Source: JBDIBB01 sp039812685 (GTDB lineage: Bacteria > Acidobacteriota > Vicinamibacteria > Vicinamibacterales > JAFNAJ01). From it: a stretch of DNA of 64,000 bases. This document shows, in pieces, positions 35,555 through 45,671 of the stretch; within the stretch, counting starts at the first letter, position 1; each line of letters begins with the position of its first letter. The notes under the pieces were generated by a model. That model ran no database searches. It was not told the origin of the DNA and saw nothing but the letters and a program-made list of their open reading frames with translations. The translations under genes and the position numbers were made by a program. The DNA lies in assembly GCA_039812685.1 (NCBI GenBank), contig JBDIBB010000002.1, positions 35,724 to 99,723 on the forward strand, written 5' to 3'.

Positions 35555-36405
35555 CCTTCAGCCTGCCCACCGCCGAACTCTACGTCCCCGATGGACTGCC
35601 GCCCGCCGAGGCCCTGGCGCGCACCACCCACCTGGCCATCGGCGCGCACCAGGACGATCTCGAGATCATGGCCGCCGACGGCATCCTGCAATGCTTCCAG
35701 CGGCCCGACCGGTGGTTCACCGGCGTGGTGGTCACCGACGGGGCCGGCTCGCCGCGCGAGGGCCTCTACGGGCAGTACACCGACGAGATGATGCGGGCAA
35801 TCCGGCGTGTCGAACAGAAGAAGGCGGCCTTCGTCGGCGATTTCGCCGCCGCCATCCTGCTCGACCACCCGAGCGCCGCCGTCAAGGATCCGCGCGAACC
35901 CCGGCCGGTCGACGACCTCGTGCGGGTGCTCGAGGCGACGCGCCCCGAGGTGGTCTACACCCACAACCTGTGCGACAAGCACGACACGCACATCGCCGTC
36001 GCGTGGCGCGCCATCGCGGCGATCCGCCGCGTCGCGGCCGCGTCGCGGCCGCGAAGACTGTACGGCTGCGAGGTGTGGCGCAACCTCGACTGGCTGCGCG
36101 ACGAAGAGAAGATCACCTTCGATCTGTCGGCGCACCAGAACCTGCAGATGGCCCTGGTCGGCGTCTTCGACTCGCAGATCTCGGGCGGCAAGCGCTACGA
36201 CCTGGCCACCTGGGGACGCCGCAAGGGCAACGCGACCTACGCCGCCAGCCACGGCACCGACCAGGCCGAGTTCGCCAGCTACGCCATGGACCTCACGCCG
36301 CTGGTCGAGGATCCCTCGCTCGATCCGGTGGCGTTCGCGCTCTCGGCGATCGAACGCCTGCGCGACGATGTCGCGGCGCGCCTGACGAGGTTCCGGCCCG
36401 CGTAG
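35551..36405 (+). CDS. PIG-L-family deacetylase
   Basis: 284 residues. LAIGAHQDDLEIMA gives the zinc-binding (P/Q)DD box (usual form AHPDD), and VYTHNLCDKHDTHIAVAWR holds the second His-x-x-H zinc ligands. Family members remove N-acetyl groups from sugars such as GlcNAc in bacillithiol, mycothiol or free sugars. The Pro-to-Gln change in the first motif is modest. Start overlaps the ROK stop, so an amino-sugar breakdown unit (kinase plus deacetylase) is plausible. Confidence 0.85.
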   Translation: MTFSLPTAELYVPDGLPPAEALARTTHLAIGAHQDDLEIMAADGILQCFQRPDRWFTGVVVTDGAGSPREGLYGQYTDEMMRAIRRVEQKKAAFVGDFAAAILLDHPSAAVKDPREPRPVDDLVRVLEATRPEVVYTHNLCDKHDTHIAVAWRAIAAIRRVAAASRPRRLYGCEVWRNLDWLRDEEKITFDLSAHQNLQMALVGVFDSQISGGKRYDLATWGRRKGNATYAASHGTDQAEFASYAMDLTPLVEDPSLDPVAFALSAIERLRDDVAARLTRFRPA

Positions 36406-36500
36406 ACACAACTCCCGTGCCGCCGGCCTCGCCTCCCCGCCCCGACAAGGCACCTGTCATGGGCCCGCGGTCGGCCGTGTCCAGGTCCTGCCCGCGGTGA

Positions 36501-36506
36501 TAGACT
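36501..36506 (+). promoter_or_regulatory. -10 box of the POT transporter gene
   Basis: TAGACT ends 8 nt before ATG 36515; no Shine-Dalgarno in between, so the transcript is probably leaderless or nearly so. Confidence 0.45.
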
Positions 36507-36514
36507 CGCGCGCC

Positions 36515-37831
36515 ATGAGCCAGGACGCGACCTCCCGGACCTGCAGCCAGGTGCCCCTGTCGCAGCGGTGGAAGGAGATCCGTGACGGCTTCTCGCGGCC
36601 GTTCTGGGTCGCCAACCTCACGGAACTGTTCGAGCGCCTCGCCTACTACGGCCCGCAGGCGGTGCTCGCCATCTACCTGCACGAATACCTGGGCCTGAGC
36701 ACCGACCAGGCCACCTGGCTCATCGGCTACTACGGCTTCGTCGTCTGGTTCATGCCGGTGATCGGCGGCGCGGCCGCCGATCGCTTCGGGTTCCGCCCGA
36801 CGCTGGCCGGGGCGTTCGTCCTGCTGGCGCTCGGCAACTTCCTGCTGGGGTCGCTGTCGGCGCCCTGGATGGCCGGCGTGCGCGAGGCGCTGCCGCTGTT
36901 CGCGCTGATGCACCTGGTGATGCTGATCCCCGCGATGGGCCCGGCCGTGGTCAAGCCGGTGGTCGTCGGCACCACGGCGCGCGCGGCGAAGGAGAACGTC
37001 CGCTCGATCGGCTACTCGATCTACTACACGGTGGTGAACATCGGCGCCGCGATCGGTCCGCTGGCGGCCTCCTTCGTCCGGACGTCGGTCGGCGTCGAGA
37101 AGGTGTTCCTCGTGAGCGCGGTCACGATGCTCGCCATGGCGGTCGTGACACTGCTCTTCTACGAGGAGCCCGCCGTGGATGCCTCGGCGCCGCGCGTGGC
37201 GAGCGCGGGCGAGGCGCTGCGCAACCTGGTCCGGGTGCTGGGCGACGTGAAGTTCGTCAGCTTCCTCGTCATCTTCTCGGGCTTCTGGGTGGTGTTCTGG
37301 CAGCAGTACATCTCGCTGCCGATCTACGTGCGCACCTACGTCGATCCCGACGCCAACATCGACCGCCTGCTGTCGGTGGAGGCGACGACGGTCATTCTCC
37401 TCACCTTCATCGTGAACTACGTGACGCGGAAGGTGCCGGCGTTTGCCGCCATCATCGCGGGCGTGCTCATCTCCAGCCTGAGCTGGCTCGCGCTCACGCT
37501 CGGCTCGGACGTGCCCTACATCGTCGTCGCGCTGATCGTCCTGGCCATCGGCGAGGTGGTGCAGGCGCCGCGCTACTACGAGTACATCTCGCGGCTCGCG
37601 CCACCCGGGCAGCAGGGCCTGTTCATGGGCTACGCGTTCCTGCCGATCGGCATCGGCTACCTGCTGGCCGGGCCGAGCGCCGGGCGGCTGCTGCACTACT
37701 TCGGCGAGGTGCGGCAGAAGCCGCACGAGATGTGGTTCGTCATCGCCGGCGCCGGGCTGCTGACCTCGGCGCTGCTCGTCGTCTACGACCGGTTCGTGCG
37801 CCCGAAGGACGCCGGTCCGGCCGCCGCGTGA
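36515..37831 (+). CDS. POT/PTR-family (MFS) oligopeptide transporter-like protein
   Basis: 438 residues, 12 predicted membrane segments. FWVANLTELFERLAYYGPQA is the ExxER-type signature of helix 1 in proton-coupled oligopeptide transporters, followed by AAADRFGFRPTL (the MFS loop 2-3 motif) and YSIYYTVVNIGAAIGPL (helix 5). It should import di- or tripeptides with protons across the inner membrane; some family members carry nitrate or other small molecules. The gene stands alone, convergent with csoR (21 nt). Confidence 0.85.
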   Translation: MSQDATSRTCSQVPLSQRWKEIRDGFSRPFWVANLTELFERLAYYGPQAVLAIYLHEYLGLSTDQATWLIGYYGFVVWFMPVIGGAAADRFGFRPTLAGAFVLLALGNFLLGSLSAPWMAGVREALPLFALMHLVMLIPAMGPAVVKPVVVGTTARAAKENVRSIGYSIYYTVVNIGAAIGPLAASFVRTSVGVEKVFLVSAVTMLAMAVVTLLFYEEPAVDASAPRVASAGEALRNLVRVLGDVKFVSFLVIFSGFWVVFWQQYISLPIYVRTYVDPDANIDRLLSVEATTVILLTFIVNYVTRKVPAFAAIIAGVLISSLSWLALTLGSDVPYIVVALIVLAIGEVVQAPRYYEYISRLAPPGQQGLFMGYAFLPIGIGYLLAGPSAGRLLHYFGEVRQKPHEMWFVIAGAGLLTSALLVVYDRFVRPKDAGPAAA

Positions 37832-37852
37832 CCGGCGGCGCGAGGCGCCCGG

Positions 37853-38221
37853 CTACCGCTGGTGCTTGTGGAACAGGTCGACGATCTCGTCGTACATCAC
37901 CTCGGCCTCGGCCGGGCCACGCCGGATGGCGGCCGTCGCGCAGTACTTGAGGTGGTTGCGGAGCAGTTCGCGGGCCACCGCGCGCAGCGCCTCCTGCACT
38001 GAGGAGATCTGCACCAGGATGTCGGCGCAGTAACGCTCCTCGTCCACCATCCGCTGCAGGCCGCGCACCTGTCCCTCGATGCGGCGCAGGCGGGTGACGG
38101 CGCGCCGCTTCACGGCGCCGTCGACGGCGACCGCATGGCGTCCGCTCTCGCCCGCCTCGCATGCGCACTCGGCCTGGCGGATGGATGGCTCCGGCAATTC
38201 GGATTGTCGGCGTCGTGACAT
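37853..38221 (-). CDS. csoR: CsoR-family copper-sensing repressor
   Basis: 122 residues. RLRRIEGQVRGLQRMVDEERYC is the DUF156 core; the copper(I) ligands Cys-His-x3-Cys are present as Cys in RYCADIL and as RNHLKYC. CsoR releases its operator when it binds Cu(I). The N-terminus carries an extra ECAC cluster that could also bind metal. Last gene of the copZ-copA-csoR unit, 106 nt after copA. With the operator at the head of the operon it closes a negative feedback loop. Confidence 0.9.
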   Translation of the reverse strand: MSRRRQSELPEPSIRQAECACEAGESGRHAVAVDGAVKRRAVTRLRRIEGQVRGLQRMVDEERYCADILVQISSVQEALRAVARELLRNHLKYCATAAIRRGPAEAEVMYDEIVDLFHKHQR

Positions 38222-38327
38222 GTCGATCCTTCCAATGAGGTGCGGGCGCCGGCGGCGGCGTCAGCGACGGGCCGCGCGCGGGCGCGATCCCGGCCTCGCC
38301 GCGTCGCGGGCTGGCGCATCGCGTCCC

Positions 38328-40751
<2,424 letters not shown>

Positions 40752-40844
40752 GACTGGAGGTGCCCGGCAGCCGGCCGTCCGATGGACGACCGGCCGATGT
40801 CGGCGACCGACGATGAGCCTGTGCCGGCGCGCGCCGGCCTGCGG

Positions 40845-41060
40845 CTACTTCTCGACCGAGGCGGTATAGCCCGCCTCGTCCAGGGCACGAATCGCGGCCT
40901 CGATCGCGCTCTCGAGGCCGGCGGGCACGGTGGTGACCTTCGCCCGGCCGACGTCCACGGTGACCACCGAGAGGTTCGGGACGCCTTCGAGCGCCTTCTT
41001 CACGCGCGCGACGCAGTGGCCGCAGCTCATGCCATCGATCGTCAGGGTCTTCTCGTCCAC
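40845..41060 (-). CDS. copZ: Copper chaperone CopZ (HMA domain)
   Basis: 71 residues, one heavy-metal-associated domain. IDGMSCGHCVARVKKAL holds the CxxC Cu(I) site and the fold ends ALDEAGYTA. It carries copper to CopA. GTG 41060 has AAGGAG 6 nt upstream. First gene of the copper operon; a 93-nt gap to copA. Confidence 0.93.
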   Translation of the reverse strand: MDEKTLTIDGMSCGHCVARVKKALEGVPNLSVVTVDVGRAKVTTVPAGLESAIEAAIRALDEAGYTASVEK

Positions 41061-41102
41061 GGGGGGCTCCTTCCCAGTGCGGCCGTCCGGCCGGACTCAC
41101 GG

Positions 41103-41133
41103 ATTATCACATACCCCCTCCCCCTATAGTCAA
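41103..41133 (-). promoter_or_regulatory. Copper operon promoter with CsoR operator in the spacer
   Basis: On the minus strand TTGACT (41133-41128) and GATAAT (41108-41103) are the -35 and -10, 19 nt apart. The spacer is TATAGGGGGAGGGGGTATG-like, two G runs flanked by TA, as in CsoR operators of other bacteria. A long spacer overlapped by the repressor site is common in metal-regulated promoters. It drives copZ, whose start codon is about 36 nt past the predicted initiation site. Confidence 0.7.
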
Positions 41134-41233
41134 GCGATTCCCGCCGGTGGCCGTCCACCGGCCCGACCGCCGGCGGGCGGTGATATCGTTGACCCCGCCG
41201 CGCGCGATCGCGGCCTCACGAGGAGGGTTCGCA

Positions 41234-42970
41234 GTGGCTGCAGAGGTACCCATCAACGCCCAGCGGCTCATGTTGCCTGCCGGCCTGCAGCGCGAGTTCG
41301 AGAGCGCCGCGCGGCAGTGGACCGGCGAAGGCCGCGTCGGCCGGCTCTGGGATCGCGACGCCTCGCTGTGGACCAACACCGACGAATCGCGCTGGCTGGG
41401 ATGGCTCGACGGGCCGCGCATGGCCCGCGAAGCGGTCGACACCCTGCGGCCCTACGCCGAGGACATCGCACGCGAGGGGTTCACGCACGCGCTGCTGCTC
41501 GGGATGGGCGGGTCGAGCCTCGCCCCCGAGGTGCTGCGCCTCACCTTCGGCCACACGCCGGGCGCGCCCGACTTCCACGTGCTCGACTCCACCGATCCCG
41601 CGCAGGTGGCCACCGTGGACTCGCACGTCGACCTGGCGCGCACGCTGGTCATCGTCGCCAGCAAGTCGGGCAGCACGCTCGAGCCGAACGTCTTCAAGCA
41701 GTATTTCCTCGAACGGATGCGCCAGGTGGTCGGACCGGATCGCGCCGGCCGGCACTTCGTCGCCATCACCGACCCCGGGTCGAAGATGCAGCAGGTGGCC
41801 GAACAGGACGGCTTCCGGCACGTGTTCTTCGGCACGCCTTCCATCGGCGGACGCTTCTCGGCGCTGTCGCCCTTCGGGCTGGTGCCGGCGGCCACGATGC
41901 GCCTCGACCTCGCGCGGATCGCGGCGGGCGCCGAGACCATCGCTGACGCCTGCCGTCAGGGTGACGCCCTCGCCAACCCGGGCGTCGCACTCGGGCTGGC
42001 CATCGGCCTGGCCGCGCGGGATGGTCGCGACAAGCTGACGATCGTGACCTCGCCCGAAATCTACGATCTGGGCGCCTGGCTCGAACAGTTGATCGCCGAA
42101 TCGACGGGCAAGCGCGGCGTCGCCGTCATCCCCGTCGATCTGGAGCCGCTCGCCGCGGTCGACGCCTACGCGCGCGATCGCGTCTTCGTGTCGCTGCGCG
42201 TGGCCGGGCCGTGGGATGCCGCGCCCGAGGAATCGCTGCAGGCGCTGGCCGCCGCCGGGCACCCGGTGTTCCACATCGAGATGGCCGACGCCTACGGCGT
42301 GGCCCAGGAGTTCTTCCGCTGGGAGATCGCCACGGCCGTCGCCGGCGCCGTGCTCGGCATCAATCCGTTCGACCAGCCGGACGTCGAAGCGAGCAAGGCG
42401 GCCACCCGCGCCCTGACGACGGCGTTCGAGCAGACGGGGCGCCTGCCCGGCGATGCCCCGATCCTCCGCCAGGACGGGCTCGCCTTCCACGCCGACACCG
42501 CCAACGCGCGGGCGCTGCTGCCGGCCGCCGTGACCGGCGCCGATGCGACGGCGCTGCTGCGCACGCACCTGCGTCGCCTCGAGCCCGGCGACTACTTCGC
42601 GCTGCTGGCCTACGTGGAGATGAACGCCGCGCACCAGCGGGTGCTGCAGGACATCCGTCACGTGGTGGCGCGCGGCACCGGGGTGGCCACCTGCCTCGGC
42701 TTCGGACCGCGCTTCCTCCACTCCACGGGACAGGCGTACAAGGGCGGGCCCAACACGGGCGTGTTCCTCCAGGTGACGTGCGAGGACGCCCGCGATCTGC
42801 CTGTTCCCGGCCAACGCTACACGTTCGGCGTGGTGAAGGCCGCGCAGGCGGCCGGTGACCTGCAGGTGCTCTTCGAGCGGGGCCGGCGGGCGTTGCGCGT
42901 ACACGTGGGGTCGGACGTGGAGGCGGGCCTGCGGCGGCTGCTGGCGCTGGTGACGACCGCGCTCGCGTGA
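41234..42970 (+). CDS. pgi: Glucose-6-phosphate isomerase (C-terminal half type of TAL-PGI)
   Basis: 578 residues. SIS-fold motifs LLLGMGGSSLAPEVLR and VIVASKSGSTLEPN (phosphosugar binding) and FDQPDVEASKAATRAL near residue 380 identify PGI; the sequence resembles the isomerase half of bifunctional transaldolase-PGI proteins rather than E. coli Pgi. It interconverts glucose-6-P and fructose-6-P. GTG 41234 follows AGGAGGG. No transaldolase is next to it. The 174 bp upstream are shared with the divergent copper promoter. Confidence 0.85.
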   Translation: MAAEVPINAQRLMLPAGLQREFESAARQWTGEGRVGRLWDRDASLWTNTDESRWLGWLDGPRMAREAVDTLRPYAEDIAREGFTHALLLGMGGSSLAPEVLRLTFGHTPGAPDFHVLDSTDPAQVATVDSHVDLARTLVIVASKSGSTLEPNVFKQYFLERMRQVVGPDRAGRHFVAITDPGSKMQQVAEQDGFRHVFFGTPSIGGRFSALSPFGLVPAATMRLDLARIAAGAETIADACRQGDALANPGVALGLAIGLAARDGRDKLTIVTSPEIYDLGAWLEQLIAESTGKRGVAVIPVDLEPLAAVDAYARDRVFVSLRVAGPWDAAPEESLQALAAAGHPVFHIEMADAYGVAQEFFRWEIATAVAGAVLGINPFDQPDVEASKAATRALTTAFEQTGRLPGDAPILRQDGLAFHADTANARALLPAAVTGADATALLRTHLRRLEPGDYFALLAYVEMNAAHQRVLQDIRHVVARGTGVATCLGFGPRFLHSTGQAYKGGPNTGVFLQVTCEDARDLPVPGQRYTFGVVKAAQAAGDLQVLFERGRRALRVHVGSDVEAGLRRLLALVTTALA

Positions 42971-43050
42971 GCCGCGCGCGCCGCGCACGGCTGGCGGCGG
43001 CAGCGGAGGCGGAACCGGGGCGACGCGCTCTCCCGGGGCGGGGGTCCGCT

Positions 43051-44031
43051 TCATTCCTCCAGCAGCCTGGTCGAGAGCGCCGACCAGATCGCGTAGGCCA
43101 GGCGCCGCCGGTCGTGCCGGGCGATCCCGCGCGTCCAGAACTCGCCCAGCACCAGCCCGCAGCCCTCGGGGAGATCGCCGACCTCGAGCGGTTCCTTGTG
43201 CTCGGCGGCATAGCGGACCAGCACCTCGGTGTCTGGCCGGCCGGTGTTGACCACGACCGCGTCGATGCGGCGGCCGATCACGGCGCCAAGCCGCCGGGCG
43301 GCCTCGCCCGCCGTGAACCCCCGCATGCCATAGCCCTCGGTGAGCAGGTTGGCCACCAGGACGATCGGCCCCTTCACCTCGGCGAGGGCCTCGCGGACCC
43401 CGCGGACCAGGAAGATGGGCATCAGGCTCGTGTAGTAGCTGCCCGGACCGATCACCACCGCGTCGAACTGCCGGATCGCCTCGGCCGTCTTGGGGAGGAT
43501 CATGGCGGGCGGCTCGAGCCAGACGCGGTCGATGTCGCGGCCGTGCGACTGTCCCGCGTCCACCTCGACCTCGCCGCGCGAGGTGGTGCCGTCGCCGTAG
43601 GCGGCACAGAGCACCGCGCGCTCGGTGCTGATCGGCCAGACGCGCCCGGCGCACGCGAGCACGCTGCGCAGCGCGTCGACGCCAGCCAGGAAGTCGCCGG
43701 CGTACTGCTCCATCATCGACAGCAGGAGGTTGCCGCCGGTGTGCCCGCCGAGCCGCGCGTGTTCGAGCATGGGCAGGCGGGTGAGCAGCACCCGGCGGGC
43801 CTCGGCCTCGTTGCGGGCCAGGGCGAGCGCGCACTTCAGCACGTCGCCCGGCGGCAGCACCCCCAGTTCGTCGCGCAACTGCCCGGAACTGCCGCCATCG
43901 TCGAACATGGTGACGACAGCGTTCACGTGCAGCCAGGGGTTGTGCTTGAGCCCGCCGATGAGGCTGGGTATGCCGGTGCCGCCGCCGAAGCAGCCCACCG
44001 TAAGGCGCCGCAGGTGCATCCAGTGGGTCAT
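43051..44031 (-). CDS. YvcK/CofD-like gluconeogenesis factor
   Basis: 326 residues. VGCFGGGTGIPSLIGGL is the nucleotide-binding loop, then MFDDGGSSGQLRDELG and GPGSYYTSLMP, all typical of YvcK. In Bacillus and Mycobacterium YvcK binds UDP-GlcNAc and links carbon supply to wall synthesis and cell shape. No rapZ or whiA gene is next to it, unlike in Firmicutes and Actinobacteria. ATG 44031 is chosen; Met four codons on is possible. It is divergent from the next gene. Confidence 0.87.
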   Translation of the reverse strand: MTHWMHLRRLTVGCFGGGTGIPSLIGGLKHNPWLHVNAVVTMFDDGGSSGQLRDELGVLPPGDVLKCALALARNEAEARRVLLTRLPMLEHARLGGHTGGNLLLSMMEQYAGDFLAGVDALRSVLACAGRVWPISTERAVLCAAYGDGTTSRGEVEVDAGQSHGRDIDRVWLEPPAMILPKTAEAIRQFDAVVIGPGSYYTSLMPIFLVRGVREALAEVKGPIVLVANLLTEGYGMRGFTAGEAARRLGAVIGRRIDAVVVNTGRPDTEVLVRYAAEHKEPLEVGDLPEGCGLVLGEFWTRGIARHDRRRLAYAIWSALSTRLLEE

Positions 44032-44095
44032 TGTCCACGGCCGCGCGCCCGACGGCAACCCGAAACCATCGGCCTGGCTGTCGCCGTGGCCACGC

Positions 44096-44101
44096 TACAA
44101 T
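44096..44101 (+). promoter_or_regulatory. -10 box for leaderless mRNA
   Basis: TACAAT ends 6 nt before ATG 44108 with only CGCCGC between, hence no ribosome binding site. Confidence 0.5.
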
Positions 44102-44107
44102 CGCCGC

Positions 44108-44854
44108 ATGATGCGACCGCGGCCGGATCTGCCGCCAGCGCTCGTCAGGCCGCTCGCGCGCCTGTGCGACGATCTCCGGCAGATCTTCGCTGAAAGGCTG
44201 CTGGCGCTGGTGGCTCATGGCCCGCGCGTGCGTCATCCGGACGCGGCCGGCGCCGGTGCGCTGCCGGTCAGCACGCTCGCGCTGGTCGACGGGCTGTCGT
44301 ACCAGGATCTTCATGCCTGCGCGCAGCGCGCACAGGGCTGGCGCGCTGACGGGGTGGCCGTGCCGCTGCTGCTCGGTGCGGCGGAGTTCGCGCGGTCGCT
44401 CGATACGTTTCCCGTGGAGTACGGCGACATCATCGCCCACCACGTCCTCGTGTTCGGCCGCGATCCGTTCGAGGGCTTGCGGGTACCGGAGGAGGATCTG
44501 CGACGGGCCTGCGAGGCGTGGGCCAAGGGCATCCTGATTCAGCTGCGCGAGGGCTTCATCGAAGCGGGCGGCGACGCGCGGCGCGTGGCCGCGCTGATTG
44601 CCGCCTCGGCACCGCCCTTCGCGGCACTGCTCGCCCACGTCGCGCGCCTGCGCGGCATCGCCACACCGGGCGTCGACGGCCTGCTGGAGGCGGCGGCCGG
44701 CATTCCCGGCCTCTCGGCCCATGTCGTCGCCCGGGTGGCCGCACTCGAGGCGCGCCCTGCGCTTGACGCCGACACGGCCGCGTCCCTGTTACCGGCCTAC
44801 CTCGATGCCGTGGACGCCATCGCCCGCGATCTCGATGCCCGGACTTCGCGCTGA
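44108..44854 (+). CDS. Conserved protein of unknown function, nucleotidyltransferase-like
   Basis: 248 residues. I do not recognise a named family. The order is an alpha/beta N-terminal half (LLALVAHGPRV; VSTLALVDGLSYQDLHACAQ; EYGDIIAHHVLVFG) and an all-helical C-terminal half rich in Ala (about 135-245). The beginning resembles minimal nucleotidyltransferases without the GSx10DxD motif, so catalysis would be lost. Leaderless start at ATG 44108. The TPM gene follows 31 nt later and is probably co-transcribed. Confidence 0.7.
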   Translation: MMRPRPDLPPALVRPLARLCDDLRQIFAERLLALVAHGPRVRHPDAAGAGALPVSTLALVDGLSYQDLHACAQRAQGWRADGVAVPLLLGAAEFARSLDTFPVEYGDIIAHHVLVFGRDPFEGLRVPEEDLRRACEAWAKGILIQLREGFIEAGGDARRVAALIAASAPPFAALLAHVARLRGIATPGVDGLLEAAAGIPGLSAHVVARVAALEARPALDADTAASLLPAYLDAVDAIARDLDARTSR

Positions 44855-44885
44855 CGCCGGTGCGAACCGGCGCGCCGCGGCGCGG

Positions 44886-45668
44886 ATGCGGCTCGCCCTC
44901 ACGCTGGCCGTCCTGCTGGCCGCGGCTACCGCGACGGCGCGCGCCGCGGAACTGCCCTCCCTCACGCAGCCCGTCAGCGACCTGGCCAACGTGATCGACG
45001 CCGACAGCGCGGTGCGGCTCGACCGCCTGAGCCGGCAGCTGCAGGCGGCCACGGGCGACGTCATCGTCGTGCTGACCGTCCGCAGCGTCGCGCCCGACTT
45101 CGCCGACATCCGCGACTACGCGGTGAAGGCCTTCGAGAACCACGGGAGGGGCATCGGCGAGAAGGGGCGCGACAACGGCGTGCTCATCGTGCTTGCCGTC
45201 GACGACCGCCGCGTGCACATCGAGGTGGGCTACGGCCTGGAAGGCACCATCACGGACGGCTTCGCCGGCGAAACGGCACGGCTCTACATGCGCCCCCTGT
45301 TCCAGCAGGGCCGGTACGGCGCCGGGCTGCTCGCCGGCGCCACGCGGCTCGTGGCGCGCATCGCCGACGCGCGCCACGTCACGCTGGACGACGTGCCGCG
45401 CGAGGCCCGCGCGCGCCGCGACGACGGCGGGATCGCGCTGCCGCCCTGGCTGGTCCTGCTCCTGGTGATCGGACTGATTCTGATGATGCGTGCCAGCCGG
45501 CGCGGTGGGGGCGGCGGAGGGTGGCCCCGCGGCGGGGCGACGTGGGGCGGATCGAGCTGGAGCGGCTGGGGCGGCGGCGGCAGCTTCGGCGGCGGCAGCT
45601 TCGGCGGGGGGTTCGGCGGGTTCGGCGGCGGGCGCAGCGGCGGGGGCGGGGGCGGCGCCGGCTGGTGA
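44886..45668 (+). CDS. TPM-domain (YgcG-like) secreted/membrane protein
   Basis: 260 residues. Signal peptide 1-21 (LALTLAVLLAAATATARA), TPM domain about 25-150 (VSDLANVIDADSAVRLDRL, RDNGVLIVLAVDDRRVHIEVGYGLEG), a membrane helix about 180-200 (WLVLLLVIGLILMM), and a Gly/Ser/Trp-rich tail of 55 residues. The fold is shared with TLP18.3 and YgcG; a phosphatase or photosystem-repair-like role is known for some. ATG 44886 begins the signal; an in-frame ATG at 44835 would overlap the previous gene. The convergent recD2 stop is 3 nt away. Confidence 0.85.
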   Translation: MRLALTLAVLLAAATATARAAELPSLTQPVSDLANVIDADSAVRLDRLSRQLQAATGDVIVVLTVRSVAPDFADIRDYAVKAFENHGRGIGEKGRDNGVLIVLAVDDRRVHIEVGYGLEGTITDGFAGETARLYMRPLFQQGRYGAGLLAGATRLVARIADARHVTLDDVPREARARRDDGGIALPPWLVLLLVIGLILMMRASRRGGGGGGWPRGGATWGGSSWSGWGGGGSFGGGSFGGGFGGFGGGRSGGGGGGAGW

Positions 45669-45671
45669 CCT

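Noticed and set aside
33157..36405. Large plus-strand open frame of over 1000 codons
   Set aside because: It is antisense to the radical SAM gene and out of frame with the ROK gene for most of its length; Arg/Ala/Gly-rich composition shows it is a shadow that happens to join the real PIG-L frame.
41216..44722. Long minus-strand frame opposite pgi and beyond
   Set aside because: Composition is that of an antisense shadow; pgi, yvcK and the next gene explain the region.
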